DNA from: Acanthococcus lagerstroemiae
Lineage: Eukaryota; Arthropoda; Insecta; Hemiptera; Eriococcidae
Length of the DNA stretch: 64,000 bases
Direction: 5' to 3'
Assembly (NCBI GenBank): GCA_031841125.1
Contig: CM063114.1
Span: 31,007,266 to 31,071,265 of the forward strand
How positions within the stretch are numbered: the stretch's first letter is position 1; the number at the start of each line of letters is the position of its first letter. Positions 36,383-45,935 of this stretch are shown one piece after another. The notes below the pieces were generated by a model. The model was not told the DNA's origin. It was given only the letters and a program-made list of their open reading frames with translations, and ran no database searches. A program made the position numbers and the translations under genes.

Positions 36383-36668
36383 TCAGAAACGAAATTGGAC
36401 TTTCAGTTTGGGGACGCCGTGGAGAAGAAAAGTTTTTGACAAATATTTTTTGAAAACTAAAAAGTCGCCGACCAAATTTTCAAAAAATTAAGAATTTGCC
36501 GATTTTTTAATCGAATTATTTTTTAATTGAGAAAAAAACAAACATACGTCCATAAAAAATAAAAAATTCAAATGAACAGTTTCAAAATTTGCCGACTGTT
36601 AAATTATTGGTTGGTTGGGAGGGGGTGAGGTGTTTCAACCTCCCACACCCCCTATAGTTTTGCCCCTG
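36383..36668 (+). repeat. 288-bp direct repeat, copy 2
   Basis: Partner of 34479-34767. The two copies bracket about 1.6 kb. They do not look like LTRs: there is no TG...CA boundary, no primer-binding site and no gag or pol frame between them. A dispersed repeat landing twice is the simpler reading. Confidence 0.65.
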
Positions 36669-37437
36669 TCCTGATCCGCCCAGAAAATCTCAAGAGACCG
36701 AATAGGCTACGTTACAAAAAAAAAATCAGGTTTTTCTTCCATGTAGTCCAGGAGAATTAGCATTTTTGATGGAACTAATTGCAGCACAGCTGAAACTTGG
36801 TTTGATTGTTTAGTACCCTCTTCGGAAAAGCCCCGTAATATCCCCCCTCTCCCAGTGTGAGCATCACCCCCCAGAGTCCAAAAAGTGCTCCCGGAAACAG
36901 TTTTGGCTTGTATCTAGCTTAAAATTGAGTTATAGGTAAAAATAGGCCTTTCCAAAATTAAGAGGGTAAAATTCTCTACAAAAATGATATCCATGTTTTT
37001 TTTTCGTAAATCCCATGCCAACCAAGATAATCGGTGTTCAAAATCACACGAGCATGTAAATATGAAGTAACCTGCTACGTACGCGGTATACGAACGCTGA
37101 AATAATCGCAAAAACACGTGACTGGATGCATAGAATGTTACATGATATAATTTCAACTTATTATCTTTATTATTATGAGAATTCATCTTCATCCGAATCT
37201 ACATGTATACAATTCTCTGTGTTTAAACAACCTCCTCTACAAACGCGTGGCTACAAGAGATACCCACTTTACGGCAACCACACGCTCGTTATCCCGATGT
37301 AAAAAACTTAAGTTCGTGTAAACCCGCTCGAGACCCTTGGAAGATCGACCCTCGTTAGCCCTGTTTCAACCCGGTATGTTTCCCCTCCAGCAGCCAATCA
37401 GAGCGCTCCATTCGAGGGGAGCCATCAGGTTAGCCAA

Positions 37438-37881
37438 TCACAGCGCTTCATTTACGTGTAGCCCTCTCACTACCCGAGCAATACACCGGCGTTGAGACAC
37501 CCGTGCTATACCCTTTATATATATGCCCTTTGTAGACCCGTCGTATAGCCCTTCTATATATGCCTCTAAGTATCCCCTTTGTAAACTGTCGTGGGCCTCT
37601 CTATATACCCTCTCTGTTTTCCCTTGCATGGATCCCCTTTGTAGACCCATCGTATAGCCCTTCCATATCCCCTTCATGAATCCCCTCCGTAAACCCGGAT
37701 AGATACCCTCTTGTAATTCAGATACATATGGGAAGGGATGATGAGCTCTCAGCCAGTTTAAAAAAGTTTGAAAATCCCTTCTATCATGCTGCACTCGTGA
37801 TTCCCTCAATTCTTTATGCCGAGCACTCGTTTCTGGTTGACAGTTTATAAACTTTTCCAAACCTTGGCAAAGATGAAGCAT
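37438..37881 (-). CDS. ORF with WL-x2-HHPFP motif and a Gly-x3 repeat tail
   Basis: This 147-residue frame is the only one in the window, apart from known transposon domains, with a plausible protein signature. Residues 16-55 read ETSARHKELRESR, then DFQTFLNWLRAHHPFPYVSEL. From memory this resembles an uncharacterised family in repeat-rich animal genomes with a T-x2-H-x4-R-x-SR ... D-x8-WL-x2-HNPFP pattern. I cannot name its function. From about residue 60 the frame passes through a minisatellite and turns into a 4-residue rhythm (RGFM, KGIW, KGYT, MGLQ, RGSM). The normal domain continuation is therefore lost, and the frame is probably a broken relic. It lies inside the long-armed element at 36740-38763 and may be its cargo or a remnant of its coding region. 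The ATG is the first one available, and the real start could lie further upstream. Confidence 0.35.
   Translation of the reverse strand: MLHLCQGLEKFINCQPETSARHKELRESRVQHDRRDFQTFLNWLRAHHPFPYVSELQEGIYPGLRRGFMKGIWKGYTMGLQRGSMQGKTERVYREAHDSLQRGYLEAYIEGLYDGSTKGIYIKGIARVSQRRCIARVVRGLHVNEAL
37490..37700. repeat. 12-bp-rhythm minisatellite
   Basis: On the plus strand, variants of CCCTTTGTAGAC, CCGTCGTATAGC, CCTTCTATATATG and CCCCTTCATGAA follow each other with a basic 12-bp phase. Because the phase is a multiple of three, the minus-strand ORF reads it as G-x3 repeats. Confidence 0.6.
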
Positions 37882-38035
37882 ATGACAGGGGCGCTAAGGA
37901 TCCATTGCTGCAAAACGCTAAAGGTAATACCGCGTCGATGAGTCAGTCCTCCTGCACTCTTCATAATTCGCATGAGTGTTTGTTCGATTCGCATTTGGAT
38001 GCTAAAAGAGTCGCTCTCTAGCGGCCTAATGAAAT

Positions 38036-38250
38036 GCGGCGCGCTGATAGGTGTATTTGGACGAAAAGATGATCAGGGATAAAAATGTTCTGCAAAAAAA
38101 CTTAAGTTGGGCTCATCTGACGGAAAATGATAAGGACTGACACTTTAGTTCTCTTCAATACTGAAAATTCTAGAGCTCATTTCACCTGTACATGTTTTTG
38201 TGGTAAAAATACCCTGATTTTCTTTTCGTCCACTACACTAGCGCACCTAC
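38036..38250. mobile_element. 215-bp foldback with GTGGACGAAAA core
   Basis: The left arm reads GGCGCGCTGATAGGTGTATT, then TGGACGAAAAGATGATCAGG. The reverse complement of the right arm reads GTAGGTGCGCTAGTGTAGTG, then GACGAAAAGAAAATCAGGG. It shares the GCTAGTGT, TGGACGAAAA order with the foldback nested in copy C at 56436-56749. Confidence 0.6.
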
Positions 38251-38763
38251 AGGAGTGTCCAAACGCCAATAGTCATGTCGCTCCATATCTGTTGTCAGTC
38301 TTCAATTCGGTTTCTAAAATAAGCTGGTCCATCTAGTATAGGGATTTAAAATTACAGCGTTCAACGCTTCTCGCATGTAGTGACGAGTTCGATGTTCGTA
38401 TACCGCGTACGTTGTAGGTTACTCCATATTTACATGCTAGTGTGATCTTGAACGCCAATTATCTTGGTTGCTATGGGATTCACGAAAAAAAAAAACATAG
38501 ATATCATTTTTGTAGAAAATTTTACGATCTTTAATTTTGGTAAGAAATATTTTCTCCTATAACTCAATTTTAAGCTAGATACAAGCCAAAGACTGGTTCC
38601 GGGGCACTTTTTGGACTCTGAGGGGTAATGCTCACACCGGGGGAGGGGGAGGAATGACGGGGCTTTTCCGAAGAGGGTACTAAATATAATCGTACCAAGT
38701 TTCAGCTGTGCTGCAATTAATTCCATCAAACACCCCTTTTTTAGCTAATTCTCCTGGACTAAT

Positions 38764-40480
38764 GTTCGAAGCCTGCTGATTAATGTGGCAGTAGGGAAGG
38801 TTATTTTGAACCTCCGTTTTGCGACATTTCTGAAATGGTTACGAAAATTTTACAAGCGACCTTTTCAGCGGAGAATCCGAAGAGCTTCGATTTCTGCCTG
38901 AAGTATTTTTTATTTTGGGCTATACTAGGCTAGTTATAGTCCAAAACTCTGATTTTCTTCTTTTTCCCCAATCTGAGCCCAAAAGAGAGATTTTGGCATG
39001 ATGCTGGTCTTCAAATTGCTCATTATGCCCTTCTCAACTGACATAGATTTCACGTTTTTAGGATAAAACGCACGATTTTTTCCCGATCCCCCGGAAAGAT
39101 CTTTATTTAATGCCAAAATGAACTGAAAATTTAGTTCGTCTTCTTTTTCTCAATCAAGCTGTCTTGCAGACACCTCCAGTATAAAAAAAAGACACCTCCA
39201 GAGCGTAGAAACTCAGCTGCTGGAAGCAGTATACACGTCTAAACGAAAACAAAGCAAAACGAAAGGGAACGCAGCAGCCGTGTTGGAAATCAATTAAGGA
39301 CTTCAAAACTTTTTAAAACTTTATTGAAAATTCCGGCGACTGAAACTTTTTCACTCTGGGTGTTAATTTTTTGTTTTACGACACTTGACACACACGTTCG
39401 CTACAATTATTTCGAACACAAAAAACGTTTTATATTGTATTAGTTGGTCGCGCATGATGGTGTACCTGTATTATTTACGTTAAATCAAAAAAGGTTAATA
39501 CGAAATAGTTTTCTCAAAGAGTAAAAGGTACCCTAGAGAGAGTTCAAATTGCTTGTATACGAACCACGTATACACGATTGTGCTTGAAAAGTGAAGAAAA
39601 AAATGGGCATTCGTTTAACCATAACTACTGCACACGGCGGTACGATTCACGAAATTTACTATCGTCCATTTTTTGCTCGTTACAAGTACCTCGGTCGTTT
39701 CCCCCCTACTGTTATATCCAACATGAACGCGTTTCAACTTGTTTAGATTTGCAAACCAGTTACATCTGCGATGAAAAGTATAACTTTAGAGCCGTGCCAA
39801 TAATGCATGTAGCCGAGGACAACAAACTTATCTCTCACAGAACACGTGGAATTTTTAATTTTCTAAATACCACCAACGGGAGGATCTATTTATATCGAAA
39901 GAAGAAAAAAAGTATATAGTATCACACCCCGTCCGGAAAAACTATTAATAATGGCTTAAAGTGGAGTGACAACGTGATAAGAACCATGTCACGTCATCAT
40001 AAAACGAATGAAGGGTGTGAGACAATGAAGGTGTTCACGGGTAGCCTTTATCAGTACAGCTGGGATGCCGCTTTACACGAAATGTGAATATTGATTAAAC
40101 GAAGAGAAAAGCAACCGGAAAATTCTCTAGCAATAGAATCGCAGCATCGCCGGAAACAGTATTATAGGAAAAATGTGCGGTCGACGATGCGAGATGGAAT
40201 TTTAGCTTTCCCCAATTTAATTAACGCCCGAATATTATTGAACATTTTCCGCGTAAGTCGGCAAGAATGATCTTTACTAATCCGCCGCCGGATTATTAAT
40301 TACCATCGGCGGCGTAAGATCGAGCAATAATAGATGAAATTAGGCAAATGTATCGGATCACTGAGGAAGAAGGAAGACGGACTGCTGATAATCTGAGACG
40401 CCGGCAGAGATTATCCAAAGAGTGCACGTATCGAGTTTTTCTCAACACCATTTATTATAGAAATGTTATAAATTCGAATA
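38764..40480. other. Non-coding, partly CpG-retaining
   Basis: No gene recognised. 39570-40440 is repeat-poor. A 113-codon frame at 39578-39919 has no familiar motif. A perfect 8-bp GC stem lies at 40283-40314 (listed separately). Confidence 0.4.
40283..40314. promoter_or_regulatory. CGCCGCCG hairpin around an ATTAATTA core
   Basis: CGCCGCCG (40283-40290) and CGGCGGCG (40307-40314) are perfect inverted repeats separated by GATTATTAATTACCAT. TAATTA is the core site for homeodomain proteins. A regulatory role is inference. The GC arms are striking in this AT-rich setting. Confidence 0.3.
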
Positions 40481-41164
40481 TATGTGACCGGCTCCGAATA
40501 AAGAGGACTGATAGGTAAAAACTAGTTCTCGAGAAAAACGCGTTTAAAGTTGTGCAACACTGTTTGTGTAATTCTGTGCCTCAGTATATGGGAGATACGT
40601 GGTTCATTGCTTTGGGTACACTGCAACTATGAAATACAAACGAGGAGTTATCTGTCAAAAGAGCCCCTGTTGAGCGGGTGCTTTCTTTTGCGGAGGTGCT
40701 GATTTTCGAATTCTCCGTGTCTTACTTTATTAGAAAACCCTCGCTCTATGTACCAACATACGATATTCAGCGAGATTGGCTCCAATAAATGATTACAAAC
40801 GCATTGTATTAACATCAATTCTATGCCGAAATGTGTACCAACTCGTCATATAGTTAATGAAACCAAGCATACATTACATTCTATCATAGAGTGAAAAGTG
40901 AGTAACTCTATCCACGAAAATACACCTCAGAAATTACACATTTTTGTTGCGTTATGAGCAGGGAGAGACATCTTCGCAATTACATTAGCTTCAATCTAGA
41001 GAATTGACCATAACTCATCATACAGCGAGTTAGGAATTTTTTATTATTGTTTCATAAGTTGTGTTAATGTATGGAAACAAGCAAAGTAGTAGAGTAAACG
41101 CATAAAATTCACCAATGTTATCATGGGAAAACAGATACTGATAAACCACTACACATTCCACCAC

Positions 41165-42365
41165 TAGTGATGTGTAGTTGTTGATAGTTTCGGACTATCA
41201 ATTGTTTTGATAGTAACTTAAAGCACTATCAATACTATCAAAGTTTATTTGATAGTTTTAACATTAATTATTAAAAATTTTAGGATCGATGAATAATTCA
41301 TTTATTATCAGTTCTAACAAGATTTAATCACTATTTTGTTATTAATTATTATTAATTAGAAACTAGATTGAGAATTTTTTCGAATAAAATAATAAATACA
41401 CTCTTTGTATTTTACTATTGGCTTAGGCGTTAGGCCTGCTACTGTTTTGTGTTTTCTTCTTTCTAATCAGTTTAACAATTTTCGGTTCGCTGTGTTTCGA
41501 TTCCTGTATTTTGTTATTCTAGCACCCCATCTCTCGACCTCCCCTGAGGCAGTCTGATGTCTGATCTCACCAAATTCCTGATTCATGATGTCTGCTCGTT
41601 GCATTATTTATTTATGATGGTTATACAACGTTACAAGTCACAAGCTCTTCTGTATTCTGTCTTCTAGTTTTTTTCATCTTCTCCGCTCTTCACTTCAGTT
41701 TCATTAACCTTAAGGGATCGATCGATCGAACTATCCATCCAGTTTCCACTTCCGTACTCATGATAATTTTAAATAATCGGCAACTCAATAATCATAATCC
41801 AAAAAATAACTTATTGATAAGAAATAACAATAACTTTTAAATGGTTTCAAGTTTCAGTAGGTATATTCAGAAATATACATTACACATACACAAGCAGAAG
41901 CCATAACAAACTACCAAACCCAGAACCAGAACACCAGAAGAGTTTAATTATAATTAATAATCAAATCATGGAATGAAAAATGAAACTGTCAAATACACAT
42001 CGAGGATCGAGAAACGACTGGGAGAACGAACCTAAATCTAACGAGCTTATGGTCTCTTTCCCAGCTTCCAAAATTCATCTGAATGGACGAAATCACAGTT
42101 CACAAAATCAGTAAATGCTAAATATTTAGTATTATTTACTATTTAGGTAACTATAATTAAATAAATTTAAAACAGTGTTGACAAAAAATGACAAATTCAT
42201 AATTATTCATTTTGATGATTCGATAGTTGTCATTAATTTGATAGTTTTTAAGAACTATCAATAGTGTTGATAGTCAATGAAGTAACTATCGATAGTTTGA
42301 TAGTACTAAATTTACTAAAAACTATCAATACTGTCAAAAATACTATCAATTACTACACATCACTA
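41165..42365. mobile_element. 1.2 kb hAT-type element with exact 8-bp TSD
   Basis: The ends are perfect 14-bp inverted repeats TAGTGATGTGTAGT. The 8-bp direct repeat TCCACCAC flanks them (41157-41164 and 42366-42373). Close to both ends lie many GATAGT/ACTATC words, alone or as GATAGT...ACTATC pairs, which fits subterminal transposase-binding repeats of hAT elements. The interior (41280-42180) has no transposase frame, so the copy is non-autonomous. It is inserted in the larger element at 40485-43559. Confidence 0.9.
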
Positions 42366-42627
42366 TCCACCACGCTAATTTTTCTATTGCTCTAAAAAGG
42401 GCCCCTGTCATTGTCCTTCTTTCTTAATTCGTCCGCGTTTGTTTCTGAACGAACTAAATTAATCAGTCATTTTACCGAATTTTCGGAGAAAAGGGAGGTA
42501 TTACACTCGTCACAGTTGTCAAGATGGGGGCGGGGGCAATGTTTTTTTTTTACATTTCAGAGTGTTCAGAACACGACTGTAATAGTGACTGCATTTCAGG
42601 TTTCCTTATATATATGTACACACTAAT

Positions 42628-42915
42628 TTTGTGGCACGAAAATCTCAAAAACTATTAGATCATTTGATTCCAAATTTTTATATATTATGGAGAAGTACTT
42701 GAAATTGTGCAGTAGAGAGTGTGAAGATAATCGGTCGAGCCGTTCGTGAGTTTTCCTCAATTTAAGAACAAAATTTGTAGCACGAAAATATCAGGAACTA
42801 TTGAATCAGTTGATTCCAAATTTTGGTAGATTATAGAGAAGTCTTCGAGATGTGCAGGTAAAGGAAGTTTGATGACAATCGGTCGAGTCGTTCACGAGTT
42901 TCCTCAGTTTAAAGG
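42628..42915 (+). repeat. Tandem repeat, two units of 146 bp
   Basis: Unit 1 starts near 42628 (GTGGCACGAAAATCTCAAAA) and unit 2 near 42774 (GTAGCACGAAAATATCAGGA). Each contains TGATTCCAAATTTT and ATCGGTCGAGCCGTTCGTGA. The units are alike over their whole length with scattered substitutions. Confidence 0.75.
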
Positions 42916-43624
42916 TCAGCATAAGAAGCACGAGGCGACTTATGTACTCGATATTTTTTTGGAATTTAATTGATACGAAATCTAATTTTGACAGCCGCGT
43001 AGTTCCTTTCGAGTACGCATTAGCGGTCGGAGGGAAGAATTTAAAACAGAAAAAAACATGGGTTTTTTTAATTTTACAATAAAAAAAAAACACAGATCTT
43101 TTGGTCTTACAAATCAGAGAAAGTTCTGTTGAATTACACAAATGTTTCGGCCTTACACGTTTCCGCCTTGAATGTGTCGATTTCAAATTTATACGAACTC
43201 TAATTTTTTGATAGCCGGGTAGTTTTTTATTTTCATACTACTATTCCTTGTCGAGGGTTGCGTTTTTTTTTTGTTTTTTTCTTAACATCAATGGCCTTAA
43301 ACATTTCGGCCGACGGTACTGCTTTCGCGAAGCGAAAAACGCGAAAGCAGTTTTCATTACTGGAATCACAGTGAACACAGTTAAATCAGTCTGAAAGCAT
43401 TAATTTCAGCTTGAAAACTTTGAAGCGGTTTTTCTCAAATTCATAATTGCTGACAGGGGCCCTTCTGATAGATAACTCCTCAAACACAAACAAACACGTA
43501 GGAGTGAAACGACGCGATCGGTGATTTTACCTATCAGCCCCTTTCTTCGGAGCCGGTCATATATTTATATTTAATTTGCTTTTGGCCAAAAATCATAAAT
43601 TCTCTCCAAATTGTTCTGGAAAGT

Positions 43625-43775
43625 CAGTGGTTGTGAAAGTCGTGAAAAAGTCACGAATTCAACTGTTTCAATTGTTTATTTGATTTCCCCCCCCCCCTCC
43701 AACAAAAAAAATCAATAATTCCCAAGGACTTACCGATAGGGGTGAGGGGAGCAACTTACTCCTTCTGGGTCATTT
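43625..43775 (+). repeat. Composite of two dispersed-repeat pieces
   Basis: 43625-43720 matches the reverse complement of 33345-33425 (GTGAAAGTC, AAAAGTCACGAATT, CAACTGTTT, TTTATTTGATTTCCC). 43718-43775 is the start of the CAGGGATGTACCGA-type hAT MITE (GGACTTACCGATAGGGGTGA). The same junction of the two pieces occurs at 33 kb, so they spread as one unit. Confidence 0.6.
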
Positions 43776-44209
43776 TACCGAAACTTCGTTACTTAGGAGG
43801 GTAATAAATAATCGTGATACACTTTATGCTTATCAAGTTTTATGCTCCTTGGGCCTTTGAATCCATTTTTGATACTATATTGACCTTAGAATCAAAATTG
43901 TTGCACCGGGTGAGGGAAACGGAGAGGGACCAAAATTTTCATTAAAATGTGTTATCCATATCAAAAATAGAGTTTGGATCTGAATAATGTTTCTTGTAGT
44001 ATATACAAAACCATTTCGATGTTTGGTTGACATTTATTTAACTATTTACTAATCACTATTTTCATCTTCAGTTTCCATTTTTACAGCCACTCGTAACTTC
44101 AGAATATGTAACTCTACCAAGATAGTGACCATTTTGTGACTTCATATATTATGTATTAATTTAGATAACTGCCGCGTTTTGAGGATTATTACTGCATTTT
44201 GGAAAATTA

Positions 44210-45935
44210 ATAACGCCTGAAAATTTGATGAATTTGCTATACCTTTTCAAATTTGATAAGACGTAGATTTGATTTACTTTGAAAATTGGATAACTCTTGT
44301 AAATTTGTCGGATTTAGGAAATTTGAAAGATACTGTTGAAGAGACAAATTTGGAGAATACGAAAACTCAGTCAAGTTTGACAAATTCATTGAAACAAACT
44401 GGGTGAATATGATAAATTTGAAAAAATTTGACTGTTTATTTGTGTGGGTAATCAAATTCTATGAATTTTAATAATTGGGTGAATATGATAAATTTGAAAA
44501 AATTTGACTGTTTATTTGTGTGGGTAATCAAATTCTATGAATTTTAATAATTAAGTCAAAAAAGTTTGTGAATTCATAAAATTGAATAAAGTTGACAAAT
44601 TTGGTAATTTGGGAAACTTTTTAAATTTTATGAGTTGATGAGTTTTTTAAAATTCAATCACACTTATTATTTGATTAAATCTTGTTGATTTGTCAAATTT
44701 TGAACTTTTGAAAAACATTATTAATTTGACACCTTTAGTGAGCATGACAACTTTGGTGAATTCGAGGGTTATTATGAATTTAATAATTGAGGTGAATTCG
44801 ACAGATTTGGTGAATTTAGAAGATTAATTTGGTGGATTTGATAAATTTAATAACTATAAACAAATTGTACAGTTGATTTTTATAAATTTGATCACTTGTA
44901 ATTATTTGATGAAATATGTTACATATGTCAAATTTTGGACTTTTGAAAAGTTACATTAATTTGACACACATTTGAAGAACTTGACATCTTTGAATTTGAC
45001 AGATTTTATGAATCCAGTAACTGTAGTGAATTTGAAAAAAAATTGGTGAATTAAACATTTGGGTAAACAGATAAGTTCTGTAATTTTAATATATTAAGTG
45101 AATGCGACTCAACTAAACAGGTAATGGTAATATACTATTATGGTAAATTTTGTCAATTTGACGAATTTGGTTGACTTGTTAAATTTGGCAAATGTAAAAA
45201 GTTTGTGAACATGTCGCATTTGACAAACTTGATGAATATTCTTGTGTGATAAATTATAAATTTCAAAATGGTAAATTTTTAAAATTTGGTCTACTGACCG
45301 TGATGAACTTGTTAAATTTGACGGATTTTATTAATAATCAATTTCGTAAATTTAATAAACTTTGTAACTTTGAAAATTATTTATTTGATTAATAGAACAG
45401 TTTTGTGAATGTGACAACTTTTATAAAGTTAATACATTTTCTAAGTTTTGTGAGCCTCACAAATCTAGAAAATTTCGGAAATTTAATATTACTGCCTGTT
45501 TCAAGAATGTGAAACGTTTTCAAATTACACTCATATAACAATTTTAGTGAATTTGACAAATTTTATAAATTACGTAAATTTGATAGGTTTCATTAATTCA
45601 ACAAATTCCAGGAAGATGACGAATTTTATAAATTTTGAAAGTTTTATACATTTTTTATAAATAAGATAGATCATATTAATTTGACAAATTTCGTAAATTT
45701 AACAAATTTCATATATTTGACGAATTGCATACAATTCAGGAAGTCGATGAATTGAGTAACTATCACAAATTATGTGAATGTAAAAACATTAGTGAATTCT
45801 AATAGTTGAATAAGTCCGCTAAATTTTGTAAATTTCAACGTTTTACACATTTTTGAAATTTCAATGCATTTGATCATTTTTATAAAATTGTTCAGCTTCG
45901 TCCATTTGACAAATTTTATGAAGTTGGTAAATTTT
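44210..45935. repeat. 1.7 kb array of AATTTGACAAATTT words
   Basis: The plus strand is filled with variants of AATTTGACAAATTTGGTGAA about every 20-25 bp. AAATTTGATAAATT, GAATTTGACAAATT and similar forms occur throughout. It is AT-rich and highly degenerate, and has no supported ORF. Confidence 0.65.
44401..44552 (+). repeat. Exact 76-bp tandem duplication
   Basis: 44401-44476 (GGGTGAATATGATAAATTTG ...) is repeated without visible change at 44477-44552. The surrounding array is old and decayed, so this duplication is recent, or a sequencing or assembly artefact. Confidence 0.85.

Larger units (their letters stand above)
36740..38763. mobile_element. 2.0 kb element with about 360-bp inverted arms
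   Basis: 36740-37100 and 38392-38763 are inverted copies. Shared landmarks, outside to inside, are AGTCCAGGAGAATTAGC, GCAGCACAGCTGAAACTT, CTTCGGAAAAGCCCCGT, TTGTATCTAGCTTAAAATTG, ATTTACATG and TACGCGGTATACGAAC. Divergence between arms is moderate. The 1.3 kb core carries a 147-codon frame on the minus strand (37438-37881) and a small foldback (38036-38250). Long arms of this kind occur in Foldback/MULE-like elements. The superfamily cannot be fixed without a transposase. Confidence 0.8.
40485..43559. mobile_element. 3.1 kb inverted-end element
   Basis: The left end starts TGACCGGCTCCGAATAAAGA, and the reverse complement of the right end starts TGACCGGCTCCGAAGAAAGG. Both continue with CTGATAGGTAAAA. 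Further in, GAGGAGTTATCTGTCAAAAG (40643 on) pairs with the inverse near 43460-43490, so arms are at least 110-190 bp with indels. AT-rich flanks hide any TSD. It contains a nested hAT element (41165-42365) and a 146-bp tandem repeat. The 126-codon minus-strand frame at 42806-43186 is unassigned. Confidence 0.65.

Noticed and set aside
34479..36668. LTR retrotransposon with 288-bp LTRs
   Set aside because: No TG...CA ends, primer-binding site, polypurine tract or gag/pol remnants between the direct repeats.
37490..37700. CRISPR-like array
   Set aside because: The 12-bp rhythm lacks conserved repeats separated by unique spacers, and the sequence is clearly animal.
39578..39919. 113-codon plus-strand frame
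   Set aside because: No recognisable domain. Cysteine-containing stretches have no regular spacing and it ends in a lysine run from a poly-A tract.
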